From Microcoleus asticus IPMA8 (GTDB taxonomy: Bacteria; Cyanobacteriota; Cyanobacteriia; Cyanobacteriales; Microcoleaceae): 64,000 nt of DNA. Position 1 is the first letter of the stretch. The number at the start of each line of letters is the position of its first letter. Below the pieces are notes generated by a model. That model did no database searches and had not been told where the DNA came from. It was given only the letters and a program-made list of their open reading frames with translations. This document shows positions 7,705-16,138 of this stretch, piece after piece. A program made the position numbers and the translations under genes. The stretch spans positions 1 through 64,000 of the forward strand of contig NZ_SRRZ01000021.1 in NCBI RefSeq assembly GCF_013179805.1, in the 5' to 3' direction.

Positions 7705-8472
7705 TTAGCCAACTTCAGTAATACTGAGAATTTTGCCTCCCATTTTCTGAATATTTTTAATTTGCTTAGACATTTGAGCATAGCTGACTTCATAGCTGAT
7801 ATTGCTCACTCTGACCTTAGCACCACCAGACTTAGCAGCAGTAATCCGAAAACGTTTACCAGTTGTGCTAGAGGCTCCACTGGTACCAACGCTAGAAAGT
7901 TTGATTTTCTGAGGCAGATTGCTCGCAACCGTAGCAATTAATTGAGCTTGATTACTGCTATCGCTAGTAGCTGCTCCTCCCAGCAAAGAAAGCATCCGAT
8001 TAAACCCGACATTCTTGATACCATTTTGGCTGCGAATGTTCCGAGGATAAGGCACAATATTCTCGCCAAAGTTCTGGCTGTAATCGTCACTATCGATATA
8101 AGAATCGATTTCGGCTTCATAGCCTTGACCGTTACAAATTTGGACGTGTTCCGAAATCTCTGTCTGTTCTAAAGGAGCGCGACCAAGCAAATGCTTGCAG
8201 TTTAACTCGATGAACCGATAGGCAGAATTGGTGTTAAAAAATAGAGACTGATACAGGTCGGATTTTGCCACTTGTCTGACAAAATCACGCACCGTAATAT
8301 CACCATTGCGAAGCAAAGATTCGGCACTGGTGAGACGCTGACTTTCCATCAGGTGAGCATTTCCTAACACCTGTCGGTAAGCAGCACGAATGACGACTTG
8401 TAAATCGTCTTCGGTTGCATTGGATCGAAGTTCTACGGGGTCACTGACGAAAGAGGCTGTTAAACTGGACAT
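7705..8472 (-). CDS. cpeE: Phycoerythrin-associated rod linker CpeE
   Basis: The 255-residue protein has the phycobilisome linker domain at about residues 20-150 (VIRAAYRQVLGNAHLMESQR, FIELNCKHLLGRAPLEQTEI, YEAEIDSYIDSDDY) and a CpcD-like C-terminal domain of about 60 residues (KRFRITA to KMGGKILSITEVG). Such linkers join PE hexamers into the distal rod and tune energy transfer. It is third in the cpeC-cpeD-cpeE series and is followed by cpeR. The order, and the equal length to CpeD, support the name; CpeD and CpeE could be swapped, because they are close paralogues. Confidence 0.85.
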   Translation of the reverse strand: MSSLTASFVSDPVELRSNATEDDLQVVIRAAYRQVLGNAHLMESQRLTSAESLLRNGDITVRDFVRQVAKSDLYQSLFFNTNSAYRFIELNCKHLLGRAPLEQTEISEHVQICNGQGYEAEIDSYIDSDDYSQNFGENIVPYPRNIRSQNGIKNVGFNRMLSLLGGAATSDSSNQAQLIATVASNLPQKIKLSSVGTSGASSTTGKRFRITAAKSGGAKVRVSNISYEVSYAQMSKQIKNIQKMGGKILSITEVG

Positions 8473-8653
8473 TTTTTTTTCCTAACGTTAATTAAAGTTT
8501 GATTCAGACTGTCAAAAGATGTTACTGTTGGTTGAAAGAGCTTAAGATAAGCGAACGCATCTGTTATTTAGACAGAGAAGCACTACGTGTTTTTATCGTT
8601 ATCGCTTTCATAATTGCGATCGGATAAGATAAAAATCGCGATTGTTTCCGAGA

Positions 8654-8685
8654 GGGTAGAGAAGCAAATCTTTACTTCTCTACCC
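8654..8685 (-). other. Perfect 11-bp stem-loop between cpeD and cpeE
   Basis: GGGTAGAGAAG and CTTCTCTACCC form a perfect stem around a 10-nt loop, just downstream of the cpeD stop codon. No T-run follows on the minus strand, so an mRNA-stabilising or processing element is more likely than a terminator. Confidence 0.55.
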
Positions 8686-8702
8686 GCGAATCACTTTAGG
8701 CC

Positions 8703-9470
8703 TCAAGCAACTTCTGTGATGCTGACAATTTTGCCGCCTGCACGATGAATGCGCTGAATTTGCGGAGTCATATTCGCACCGGATACAAGATATTCAGTGT
8801 TACTTAGTCGGCGAGGACTATCAAATTTAGAGCCCTTGACTAAAATCTTGAAGGTTTTTTCGGTGGCATCTTTGTAAGCGCTGATCCGACCGCCTGTTGT
8901 TGGTAAAGTAATCTTGTTACCGCTATTGCCAGCCACAAAATCTACTAAGCGAGAAGCGGTAAAAGCACTATCAACTCCTGCATAACCTTGATACAGGGAA
9001 AGGGTGCGATTATAGCCGACTTGCTTTTGTCCGACTTGACTTTTTGCTCCTTGATAATAAGGAACTGTATTCTCGCCAAATTTTTCCTGATATTCTGGAC
9101 TATCGAGATAAGAATCAATTTCTGCCTCGTAGCCTTCTTGGGTAGAACGGCAAATATGCTCAGAAAGTTCCTCTTGAGCTAAAGGAGCGCGACCCAACAA
9201 ATGTTTGAAGTTTAGCTCGACAAAGCGGTAAGGAGCGCAGGATTCAAAATACCGACTGCGATAAAAGTCAGATTTAGCCACAGCGCGGACAAATTCTCGT
9301 ACCGTTATCGTGCCATCGCACAACTTGGATTCTGCAATCGTCAAGCGTTCACTTTCCATGACATGGGGATTGCCCAATACTTGCTTGTAAACAGCGCGAA
9401 TTACCGCCTGTCGATCATCGGAGCTGCTCGTAGGCCAAAGTTCTACTGGCGCATCTAAAACGACACTCAT
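8703..9470 (-). CDS. cpeD: Phycoerythrin-associated rod linker CpeD
   Basis: This 255-residue linker has the N-terminal phycobilisome linker domain (AVIRAVYKQVLGNPHVMESE, FVELNFKHLLGRAPL, YEAEIDSYLDSPEY) and a C-terminal CpcD-like domain (KTFKILVKG to HRAGGKIVSITEVA). It would bind the cavity of a PE hexamer in the rod. It lies 111 bp downstream of cpeC and 230 bp upstream of cpeE, with a stable hairpin in the second gap. Spacing this wide between genes of one operon fits differential mRNA stability or internal promoters. The CpeD/CpeE split is by order. Confidence 0.86.
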   Translation of the reverse strand: MSVVLDAPVELWPTSSSDDRQAVIRAVYKQVLGNPHVMESERLTIAESKLCDGTITVREFVRAVAKSDFYRSRYFESCAPYRFVELNFKHLLGRAPLAQEELSEHICRSTQEGYEAEIDSYLDSPEYQEKFGENTVPYYQGAKSQVGQKQVGYNRTLSLYQGYAGVDSAFTASRLVDFVAGNSGNKITLPTTGGRISAYKDATEKTFKILVKGSKFDSPRRLSNTEYLVSGANMTPQIQRIHRAGGKIVSITEVA

Positions 9471-9581
9471 TGAGTTTCTCCTAAGAATAAATAACGCTTC
9501 AAAACAGGGAATTAGGGATTGTGAAAAACACGCTCAGGGAGATAATTCCCCAAGTCGTTAAGGCAGAAGTTTGAGCGGTTG

Positions 9582-10466
9582 TTAGTTGACAGCAGTGATG
9601 CTGGAAATTACGCCGCCTTGTTTGTGGATGCGTTGATATTCTTGCGAGAGCCTATCAAATGGTACGAGATAGGCTTGATTGCTAGAGCGAAATTTAGAGA
9701 CTCGGTTCATCACAGTCGTTGCTGAAGAACGATATCCAGTCACAGTAATGCGATAAACTTTGCCTTCTGTGGAGGCGCCTAATCCAGCACGAGTACGTGA
9801 ATTGATACCAGACTCTTGGAATGCCCAACCATCTCCAACTGCACCACCTGAAGGGGGAACTATTGGTAGGGGGGTTTGCTGAATCACGAATTTATTCAGA
9901 ACAGGGGTTTTTCCAGAAATACTGCCCTTGAGGTCGCTACTGGAAGCTCCCCGCAAGAGAGCAAACATATGAGTAAACCCAACCATATTTTGTCCTGGCT
10001 GGGTTTTGTAGCCTCGGTAATAGGGAACGATATTTTCCCCGTAGGCATTTTGGTATTCATCACTGTCGAGATAAGAATCAATTTCTGCCTCGAAGCCTTC
10101 CGTATCTAAAATGGTGCTATGTTCTCTCATTTCTTCTAAGCCATCAGGGGCCCGACCTAGAAGATGTTTGAAATTGAGTTCAATAAACCGATAGCGAGGA
10201 CAAGTATCGAAAAAGCGAGAGCGGTAAGCGTCTGATTTTGCCAGAGCGCGGACAAATTCGCGCACACTGAATTCACCACTTTTGAATTGGGATTCAGGAA
10301 TCGTCGCTCGTTCACTTTCCATGACGTAAGCATTTCCCAAAACTTGCCGATAAACGGCACGAATAATGGTTTCTACTTCTTCTTCTGAACGTCCTGGCAT
10401 CAGTTCTAAACAGGGTGTTTCTTCAAATAAACTGACTCCAAGTCGAGATGCAGGTCCAAAAACCAT
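9582..10466 (-). CDS. cpeC: Phycoerythrin-associated rod linker CpeC
   Basis: The 294-residue protein starts MVFGPASRLGVSLFEETPC, the usual CpeC N-terminus, with GGAG about 10 nt before the ATG at 10466; the longer frame to 10547 is therefore unlikely. A linker domain covers about residues 30-165 (FIELNFKHLLGRAPDGLEEM, SYLDSDEYQNAYGENIVPY) and a CpcD-like domain the C-terminus (KVYRITVTG to QEYQRIHKQGGVISSI). It is the longest of the three PE linkers, with a glycine- and proline-rich hinge at about residues 195-230. It is the first linker in the minus-strand series. Confidence 0.9.
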   Translation of the reverse strand: MVFGPASRLGVSLFEETPCLELMPGRSEEEVETIIRAVYRQVLGNAYVMESERATIPESQFKSGEFSVREFVRALAKSDAYRSRFFDTCPRYRFIELNFKHLLGRAPDGLEEMREHSTILDTEGFEAEIDSYLDSDEYQNAYGENIVPYYRGYKTQPGQNMVGFTHMFALLRGASSSDLKGSISGKTPVLNKFVIQQTPLPIVPPSGGAVGDGWAFQESGINSRTRAGLGASTEGKVYRITVTGYRSSATTVMNRVSKFRSSNQAYLVPFDRLSQEYQRIHKQGGVISSITAVN

Positions 10467-10570
10467 TGAAAAAATCTCCACAATTGTATTACATGAAAAA
10501 CTACCATACTTAGACGTTATATTAGAAAACTTTGCATAACTTAACATTAAGCCTGATTTAGGAGCTTATT

Positions 10571-10656
10571 TGTACTACATAAAGAGGTTGAGATATTGCT
10601 CGGAGTCTCTTATTGCAAGAAATGCGGTGTAGTACATTTTATTTCGTGTAATACAT
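10571..10656. promoter_or_regulatory. Possible operator repeats upstream of cpeC
   Basis: TGTACTACAT at 10571-10580, TGTAGTACAT at 10628-10637 and TGTAATACAT at 10647-10656 lie in the 224-bp gap between cpeT and cpeC. The first two form an inverted pair and the last two a direct pair spaced 19 bp. The gap is wide enough for a separate cpeC promoter. That these are binding sites is inference. Confidence 0.4.
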
Positions 10657-10690
10657 GGTGAATGTGACTTGAAAATATTAAGCCGATAAG

Positions 10691-11293
10691 TTATAAGATG
10701 TGAGGTAACTCAGTGGCAAAACTTTGACGCTTTTCAAAATGTAGAGAGCCAAAAGCCGAACCCCAAACCTGTTGATGATTATTCACATCCAGACCTCGAT
10801 CGAGGCTACTCCAAGTTGTTTCTGTAATTTCCACATCACTAACTAGGTAGGTTGAACAACCTCTTTTTTCGATGAGACAAAGGTTTCCAGGTTCGACACT
10901 GCCTCGAAACATTTCGCCGTCGCGTTTAAAAATCATGGAACAGTGATAGCGTCGTTGCAGACTATCTGGTTTAATAGTTTTGAGAATGCTTAATTCTCGT
11001 GCGGCTCCGGCGTACTGTATTGGGTCTTCGAGGCTATAATTTTCAATATAAATCTGATCTCCCTGGTCAATTAAGCGATGAACTCCCTGACGATAGGGGG
11101 TCCACAGATCGTGATCGTAAACCTGTTCAGAGTAAAAGCCAATGGCATTGAAAAATTCAAAGGGTAAGGGACGAAAAAATATCCGAATATGGGCAAATTG
11201 TTGTGGGTTATCAAAGGATTGTTGATAGTTACTAAAATCCCCAGCCATCCACTGAGCCAAAGTGATTAAATCATTGCTTTTAACTGAATTCAT
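10691..11293 (-). CDS. cpeT: CpcT/CpeT-family phycobilin lyase CpeT
   Basis: The 200-residue protein matches the CpeT family: LAQWMAGDFSNYQQS near the start, FFRPLPFEFFNAIGFYSEQV, PYRQGVHRL, CSMIFKRDGEMFRGSVEPGN and SDVEITETTWSSLDRGLD. Family members attach a bilin to Cys153/165-type sites of beta subunits; CpeT has been assigned to beta-PE Cys165, and CpeB at 12115 has that cysteine. It lies 50 bp downstream of the CpcS-type lyase and upstream of cpeC, so lyases and linkers share one strand and probably regulation. Confidence 0.9.
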   Translation of the reverse strand: MNSVKSNDLITLAQWMAGDFSNYQQSFDNPQQFAHIRIFFRPLPFEFFNAIGFYSEQVYDHDLWTPYRQGVHRLIDQGDQIYIENYSLEDPIQYAGAARELSILKTIKPDSLQRRYHCSMIFKRDGEMFRGSVEPGNLCLIEKRGCSTYLVSDVEITETTWSSLDRGLDVNNHQQVWGSAFGSLHFEKRQSFATELPHIL

Positions 11294-11343
11294 AAGCTAA
11301 GAAGAAGGTAGAAGAAAGTTGATTAATAGCAATTAGTGATTCA

Positions 11344-11880
11344 CTAATTCCCTGACAGCGAACGAATCTCTGAGGAAAATGATGCCGTTACTACTCCACT
11401 TCCTCCACTGGTTTTAATTAGGGAAACACGAAACCGTAAATTAGGATTAGCAAACCAGATTTTTTCTTCCGCTGCGGCGTGTTCGTAGCTAGTCAAAAGC
11501 ACAAAAGTTCCATCCTCTGTGATGTGATAGTCACCTGCTGCGGCAATAGTTTCAGCATAACCTTGATCTCGTAATAACTTACCGCGATTAGGTACATTTG
11601 GATCGGGGATTGGTACCAGAATACAACTCCCCTTAACCTCAGAATTCTCATCCCAATCTGACTCACCCTCCCAACTCATTTGAAAAGGCATTACTGCTTG
11701 GGATGGGTCAACATTATACAATTGACAGAGTTCCATTACTGCCCGATCGTCCGGTGAGATAGCAGCGATATCAATAACTGACTGCACAGCTTCAAAGTGT
11801 CTGAAAGTCAAATGATGGGCGCTGCGCTGCGATCGCCACCGTCCTAGAGAATTTTCAACAAACTGCTTAATATTGTTCAT
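11344..11880 (-). CDS. CpcS/CpcU-family phycobilin lyase (second S-type lyase)
   Basis: The protein starting at the ATG at 11880 (MNNIKQFVENSLGRWRSQRS) has 178 residues and the CpcS/CpeS fold: RWRSQRSAHHL, GESDWDENSEVKGSCILVPI, GKLLRDQGYAE, GDYHITEDGTFVLLTSYE and EKIWFANPNLRFRVS. The frame extends to 11934, but those residues are unlike the family. The sequence is closer in feel to CpcU/CpeU than to the CpeS at 2485. In some species S- and U-type proteins act as a pair; which site this one serves cannot be read here. It is divergent from cpeB and leads into cpeT. Confidence 0.8.
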   Translation of the reverse strand: MNNIKQFVENSLGRWRSQRSAHHLTFRHFEAVQSVIDIAAISPDDRAVMELCQLYNVDPSQAVMPFQMSWEGESDWDENSEVKGSCILVPIPDPNVPNRGKLLRDQGYAETIAAAGDYHITEDGTFVLLTSYEHAAAEEKIWFANPNLRFRVSLIKTSGGSGVVTASFSSEIRSLSGN

Positions 11881-11976
11881 GGAAAACATTGTACAGGGGC
11901 AAGAGCAAAAATATTCTTGTCTTGAAAACTCCACTTTTTGCGCCCCTCTCCACGAAAAAAAGTGCTTTTAGCCACA

Positions 11977-11997
11977 AAAGTAACAAATTGTTACTTT
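11977..11997. promoter_or_regulatory. Perfect palindrome upstream of cpeBA
   Basis: Arms AAAGTAACAA and TTGTTACTTT are perfectly inverted around one base. The centre is 128 bp before the cpeB ATG and in the divergent gap to the lyase gene at 11880. Operator-like symmetry of this length is rare by chance. From memory, TTGTTA hexamers were reported in footprints upstream of Calothrix cpeBA; that comparison needs checking. Confidence 0.5.
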
Positions 11998-12114
11998 GTT
12001 TCTCAGGAAAGAGACAGAGGCAACACCCCAGAGATATATTCAAAACCATCAAGTTAGTCACCAAGTTGACCAACTCTGATTCAGAAATAATTTTTCTAAG
12101 TTAAGGAGAACTCA

Positions 12115-12669
12115 ATGCTTGACGCTTTTTCAAGAGCTGTACTTTCAGCCGATGCCAGCACCTCCACTGTCGGTGATATTGCTGCCCTCAGAGCTTTCGT
12201 TGCCAGCGGCAACCGACGCTTGGATGCTGTAAACGCGATCGCCAGCAACGCTAGCTGCATGGTTTCTGATGCTGTTGCCGGTATGATCTGCGAAAACCAA
12301 GGCTTGATTCAAGCTGGTGGTAACTGCTATCCTAACCGCCGCATGGCTGCTTGCTTGCGCGATGCAGAAATCATTCTGCGCTATGTCACCTACGCTTTGT
12401 TGGCTGGTGATGCTTCAGTTCTTGATGACCGTTGCTTGAATGGTTTGAAAGAAACCTACGCAGCTTTGGGCGTTCCCACCACCTCCACCGTGCGTGCCGT
12501 TCAAATCATGAAGGCTCAAGCCGCTGCTCACATCCAAGACAATCCTAGCGAAAAATTTGCTGGTGCTAAGCTCCGCAAAATGGGCAGCCCTGTAGTAGAA
12601 GATCGTTGTGCTAGCCTCGTTGCTGAAGCTTCCAGCTACTTCGATCGCATCATTTCTGCACTGAGCTAG
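12115..12669 (+). CDS. cpeB: C-phycoerythrin beta subunit CpeB
   Basis: This 184-residue subunit has all expected bilin cysteines: Cys48 (NASCMVSD) and Cys59 (GMICENQ) for the doubly linked bilin, Cys80 (MAACLRDAEIILRYVTY) and Cys165 near the C-terminus (VEDRCASLV). The spacing Cys48/59 marks phycoerythrin rather than phycocyanin. Starting with ATG after AAGGAG, the gene is strongly set for expression. It is first in cpeB-cpeA, with cpeY-cpeZ following. Its matching lyases (cpeS for Cys80, a cpeF-like gene for Cys48/59, cpeT for Cys165) are all encoded in this window. Confidence 0.97.
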   Translation: MLDAFSRAVLSADASTSTVGDIAALRAFVASGNRRLDAVNAIASNASCMVSDAVAGMICENQGLIQAGGNCYPNRRMAACLRDAEIILRYVTYALLAGDASVLDDRCLNGLKETYAALGVPTTSTVRAVQIMKAQAAAHIQDNPSEKFAGAKLRKMGSPVVEDRCASLVAEASSYFDRIISALS

Positions 12670-12748
12670 TCAGTTGCTAATCGCAATTCGCTCAGCAAAA
12701 TTGAAACTACGCTCACTGTCGTCAAAATCACTTTAGGAGTTTTAGGAA

Positions 12749-13243
12749 ATGAAATCAGTTCTCACCACCGCTATTGCCTCTGCTGATGCAGCAGGCCGCT
12801 TCCCTAGCACCTCAGATTTAGAATCAGTTCAAGGTTCTATCCAACGCTCTGCTGCTCGTTTAGAAGCTGCAGAAAAACTAGGCAGCAACCTCGACGCAGT
12901 TGCTAAAGAAGCTTATGATGCTTGCATCAAAAAGTATCCTTACTTGAACGAATCCGGTCAAGCTAACTCCACCGATACTTTCAAAGCAAAATGCCATCGT
13001 GACATCAAGCACTACCTGCGCTTGATCCAATACAGTTTAGTTGTTGGCGGCACAGGCCCTCTGGACGAATGGGGTATTGCTGGTCAACGCGAAGTTTATC
13101 GCGCTTTGGGCTTGCCTACTGCTCCTTACGTTGAAGCATTGAGCTTTGCTCGTAACCGCGGTTGCGCTCCTCGCGATTTGTCTCCTCAAGCTTTGACTGA
13201 GTACAATGCTCTTCTTGACTACGCGATCAACTCCCTGTCCTAA
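12749..13243 (+). CDS. cpeA: C-phycoerythrin alpha subunit CpeA
   Basis: This 164-residue subunit starts MKSVLTTAIASADAAGRFPS, typical of CpeA, and has bilin cysteines Cys82 (KAKCHRDIKHYLRLIQY) and Cys139 (NRGCAPRDLS). It pairs with CpeB into the PE hexamer held by the CpeC/D/E linkers. It starts 79 bp after cpeB with TTTAGGAG upstream. The gap to cpeY is 171 bp and holds two hairpins, which would let cpeBA mRNA greatly exceed that of the lyase genes. Confidence 0.97.
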   Translation: MKSVLTTAIASADAAGRFPSTSDLESVQGSIQRSAARLEAAEKLGSNLDAVAKEAYDACIKKYPYLNESGQANSTDTFKAKCHRDIKHYLRLIQYSLVVGGTGPLDEWGIAGQREVYRALGLPTAPYVEALSFARNRGCAPRDLSPQALTEYNALLDYAINSLS

Positions 13244-13272
13244 TTAACTGACAGGTTTGTAATGTCGTGACT

Positions 13273-13359
13273 GGGTAGTTTCTACCCGACAAGTCTAGGA
13301 ACTCTTGGCTCGTTGCTTTACCGATTTTGGTGAGGTAAGGGTAAAGAATTCTTAGGCTT
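13273..13359 (+). terminator. Hairpins between cpeA and cpeY
   Basis: GGGTAG-TTT-CTACCC (13273-13287) forms a short tight hairpin. A longer imperfect stem follows, in which AAGTCTAGGAACTCTT pairs with AAGAATTCTTAGGCTT (13291-13359), with a CTTTACC/GGTAAGG inner stem. A short T-rich tail follows. Together they look like a partial terminator or 3'-end stabiliser for cpeBA mRNA. Confidence 0.5.
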
Positions 13360-13414
13360 GTTATTGTGTTTTAATAGGCATATCATATTATAGTTATTGC
13401 AGACTGCTAATTTT

Positions 13415-14701
13415 ATGGATAAACGCTTTTTTAGTTTTTTTAATTTAACCGAAGACCAGGCGATCGCCCTTTTAGATACGCCCCAAGCGGAAATCGGGGA
13501 AGAGGATTCCCGCTACATAGCTGCTTCCCACTTGATCAATTTCTCAACTGATCGATCGATCGCAGCACTGATGCGAGCAGTACAACAAACCGATCCGGTG
13601 CTGGAAAACCGGATTGTGCGCCGCAAATCGGTGGAAACCTTGGGAAGACTGCAAGCTGTGCAAGCATTGCCGGTGATTCGCACCTGTCTGGCGGATGATG
13701 ACTGCTACACGGTGGAAAATGCCGTTTGGGCGATCGGCGAAATTGGCACTCAAGATCCGGATATTTTAGCAGAAGTTGCTCAATTGCTGGACAAACCGGG
13801 ACAAACCTACCGGGTAATTATTCACACCCTGACTAAATTAGATTATCAGCCAGCCTTAGCCAGAATTCGCAGATTTGTCGATGATATTGACCCGCCGACT
13901 GCTAGTGCTGCGATCGCCGCAATTTGTCGTTTAACCAGAGACTTTTCTCAAATGGGAAAAGTTGTCGCGATGTTGCAACACAAAAATGTCCTTGCGCGCA
14001 GATTATCTATTCAGGATTTGATAGATGCGCGTTACTACGATGCAATTCCAAATATTGCCAAATGTCCGGTATCTTTAGTCTTTCGGCTCAGAGGAATTAG
14101 GATGTTAGCAGAAGCAGGAATTGCCGACAAATCCCTCACCTTTGCTACCATTAAACCCCATTTGGAACAAACCTTAAGAGACTATCCAGGGGATTTAGAT
14201 TTAGTGCACAGTTATGAAAAATTACCCGACTTACCGTTTTTGATTCGCCAATTATACGAAACAGATTTTGGACGTTGCTATTTAGCAGCTAAAACGATAC
14301 TTGAAAATTACTCAGAGGATGCACCAGCCGCCCTGTTTGCGACCTTTGCTGAAGAAGCAAATAATGACTATGGAGCGCATTTTCATGTGGTAAAATTGTT
14401 TGGTTGGTTAAAACATTCTCCAGCCTACGATTTGTTATTGGAAGCTTTGCATCACTCTCAACCCCAGTTTCAGAAATCCCGTGCAGGGGCGGCGATCGCC
14501 CTGGGGGAACTGGGAGAACAGCGTGCTATTCCAGAATTGAAAGCCTGTCTGGAAACTAAAATCTGGGATTTGAAGTATGCTGCATTAATGGCACTAGAAA
14601 AACTTGGTGATGTCAGCGGTTATGAAATTGCTGCTGCCGACCAAGATTGGTTAGTTCGAGCTAAAGTAGATGCTCATACTTCTGTAACATCCGAATTATA
14701 G
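13415..14701 (+). CDS. cpeY: Phycoerythrobilin lyase CpeY (alpha-PE)
   Basis: The 428-residue E/F-clan protein starts at the ATG at 13415 (MDKRFFSFFNLTEDQAIALL); the TTG at 13397 is a less likely start. HEAT repeats run through residues 60-200 (VRRKSVETLGRL, ENAVWAIGEIG) and again near the C-terminus (AGAAIALGELGEQRAIPELK). The central block PVSLVFRLRGIRMLAEAG belongs to the CpeY/MpeU-type lyase region. CpeY attaches phycoerythrobilin to alpha-PE Cys82, with CpeZ assisting (family knowledge). It follows cpeBA and precedes cpeZ, the standard order. Confidence 0.92.
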   Translation: MDKRFFSFFNLTEDQAIALLDTPQAEIGEEDSRYIAASHLINFSTDRSIAALMRAVQQTDPVLENRIVRRKSVETLGRLQAVQALPVIRTCLADDDCYTVENAVWAIGEIGTQDPDILAEVAQLLDKPGQTYRVIIHTLTKLDYQPALARIRRFVDDIDPPTASAAIAAICRLTRDFSQMGKVVAMLQHKNVLARRLSIQDLIDARYYDAIPNIAKCPVSLVFRLRGIRMLAEAGIADKSLTFATIKPHLEQTLRDYPGDLDLVHSYEKLPDLPFLIRQLYETDFGRCYLAAKTILENYSEDAPAALFATFAEEANNDYGAHFHVVKLFGWLKHSPAYDLLLEALHHSQPQFQKSRAGAAIALGELGEQRAIPELKACLETKIWDLKYAALMALEKLGDVSGYEIAAADQDWLVRAKVDAHTSVTSEL

Positions 14702-14702
14702 C

Positions 14703-14764
14703 TGTAGGGACACGGCAGTGGCGTGTCCGGTATCTGTAGGGACACGGCAGTGCCGTGTCCCTAC
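14703..14764. repeat. Two copies of a short palindromic repeat between cpeY and cpeZ
   Basis: TGTAGGGACACGGCAGTG begins at 14703 and again at 14735. The second copy continues into CCGTGTCCCTAC and so forms a perfect hairpin; the first ends in GCGTGTCCG. A half-copy (CATTGCCGTGTCC) lies near 56660. This is a dispersed cyanobacterial repeat, here in a transcribed gap. Confidence 0.75.
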
Positions 14765-14822
14765 CTGAGAAATGTAATATCTTAATTAAGCTTAAATTAC
14801 AACACCTAAAACCACAAAAACC

Positions 14823-15437
14823 ATGACAACAGATGCTTTGTTTGAACAACTAAAACACCCGAATCCTCATCTGCGCGATCGGGCAATGTTTGAAATTGCC
14901 GATTCGCGCGATGAAAATACAATTTCTCGACTGGTGGGCATTTTAGATGAAGAAGATGTCACCTATCGTCGGGCGGCGGTAAAAGCCTTGGGCGTGATTG
15001 GTGAAGATGCCGTACCATCGGTGGTTGAGGCATTGTTAAACAGTGATAATGTGACTGTGCGAGGGAGTGCGGCGAAGGTATTGGCACAAATTGCGATTAA
15101 TTATCCAGATTTACCGTTTCCTGAAGCGGGCTTGCAGGGATTAAAAAAGGCGATCGACGATCCGAATCCTGTGGTTAATATTGCTTCTGTGATGGCCTTG
15201 GGCCAGATGGGTTCCTCTGCTTTTGAGATTTTGGTGGAGTCGCTGAATACAACGGATAATGTGGCGGTACAAGTGGCGATCGTGAATGCTCTTGCTTCTG
15301 TGGGCGATCGACGTTGTGTAGAAGTTCTGACCACATTTGCGAATGATGAAGCCGTGGATTCTTATGTGCGGGAATCAGCGACAAGTTCTTTATCCCGGTT
15401 GGATTTGGTGATGAATTATAAGCGTGCAGATAGTTAG
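14823..15437 (+). CDS. cpeZ: CpeZ, HEAT-repeat partner of CpeY
   Basis: The 204-residue protein consists of HEAT repeats: LRDRAMFEIADSRDENTI, YRRAAVKALGVIGEDAVPSV, VRGSAAKVLAQIA and VVNIASVMALGQMGSSAFEI. Length and place after cpeY identify it as CpeZ. It works with CpeY on alpha-PE Cys82 and behaves as a lyase-associated chaperone in characterised strains. It lies 121 bp after cpeY, separated by a repeat pair, and is the last gene of the cpeBA-YZ series. Confidence 0.9.
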   Translation: MTTDALFEQLKHPNPHLRDRAMFEIADSRDENTISRLVGILDEEDVTYRRAAVKALGVIGEDAVPSVVEALLNSDNVTVRGSAAKVLAQIAINYPDLPFPEAGLQGLKKAIDDPNPVVNIASVMALGQMGSSAFEILVESLNTTDNVAVQVAIVNALASVGDRRCVEVLTTFANDEAVDSYVRESATSSLSRLDLVMNYKRADS

Positions 15438-15652
15438 ATTTAGTGACATTTTTAGCCCCACTCTTGAGCGCACACAGCACTTGCAGCTAACTAAGCTATG
15501 ATAAAACTTTGAGCGTTGATGATTCACGGTATGAATCAACTTTTCGCTTGAAGTTACAAAACTCACCCTCAAGCGGGCTGATAGCTATTGGGAAATCTTG
15601 AATTCATACCTCTATTCAGCAACGCCAGCTTTCAGAGTTAACTGGAGTTCAT

Positions 15653-16138
15653 GTGGGAATGCAAATTGAACCATACGACCCTCGCCACCTTGATGCTGTT
15701 ATTCGTCTTTCGCGAAGGGCCTGGACTCCGGTCTTTGATTCGATTCAGAAGGCGATGAGCGCTGATGTTTACCAGGCATTCTATCCCAATCATTGGCGCG
15801 TGAGCCAGCAAAAAGCTGTGGAGGATGTGTGTGCTGCGGAAGACACGAATGTATGGGTTGCTATTGATGCAGATTCTACTGTGGGCTTTGTAGCTATGAA
15901 ACTACACTCAGAGGACAGCATGGGTGAAATCTACATGGTTGCTGTCGATCAAGACTTTCAAGGTCGCGGCATTGGTAGTGCTTTGATAGAATTCGCTCCC
16001 TGTTGGATGAAAGATGCGGGGATGTCTGTGGCTATGGTTGAGACTGGGGGCGATCCCGGTCATGAAAGAGCCCGTCACACCTATGAAAAGGTGGGCTTTG
16101 AGCTATTTCCAGTCGCCAGATACTTCAAGAAGCTCTAA
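15653..16138 (+). CDS. GNAT-family N-acetyltransferase
   Basis: The 161-residue protein shows the GNAT acetyl-CoA site at about residues 98-112 (AVDQDFQGRGIGSALIEFA; the core is Q-x-x-G-x-G) and the C-terminal ARHTYEKVGFELFPVARYFK strand typical of small-molecule or peptide acetyltransferases. The start is either GTG at 15653 (GGAG about 5 nt upstream) or ATG at 15659. It stands alone, in the same direction as cpeZ but 215 bp downstream with no sign of linkage to phycoerythrin. The substrate cannot be told from the sequence. Confidence 0.8.
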   Translation: MGMQIEPYDPRHLDAVIRLSRRAWTPVFDSIQKAMSADVYQAFYPNHWRVSQQKAVEDVCAAEDTNVWVAIDADSTVGFVAMKLHSEDSMGEIYMVAVDQDFQGRGIGSALIEFAPCWMKDAGMSVAMVETGGDPGHERARHTYEKVGFELFPVARYFKKL

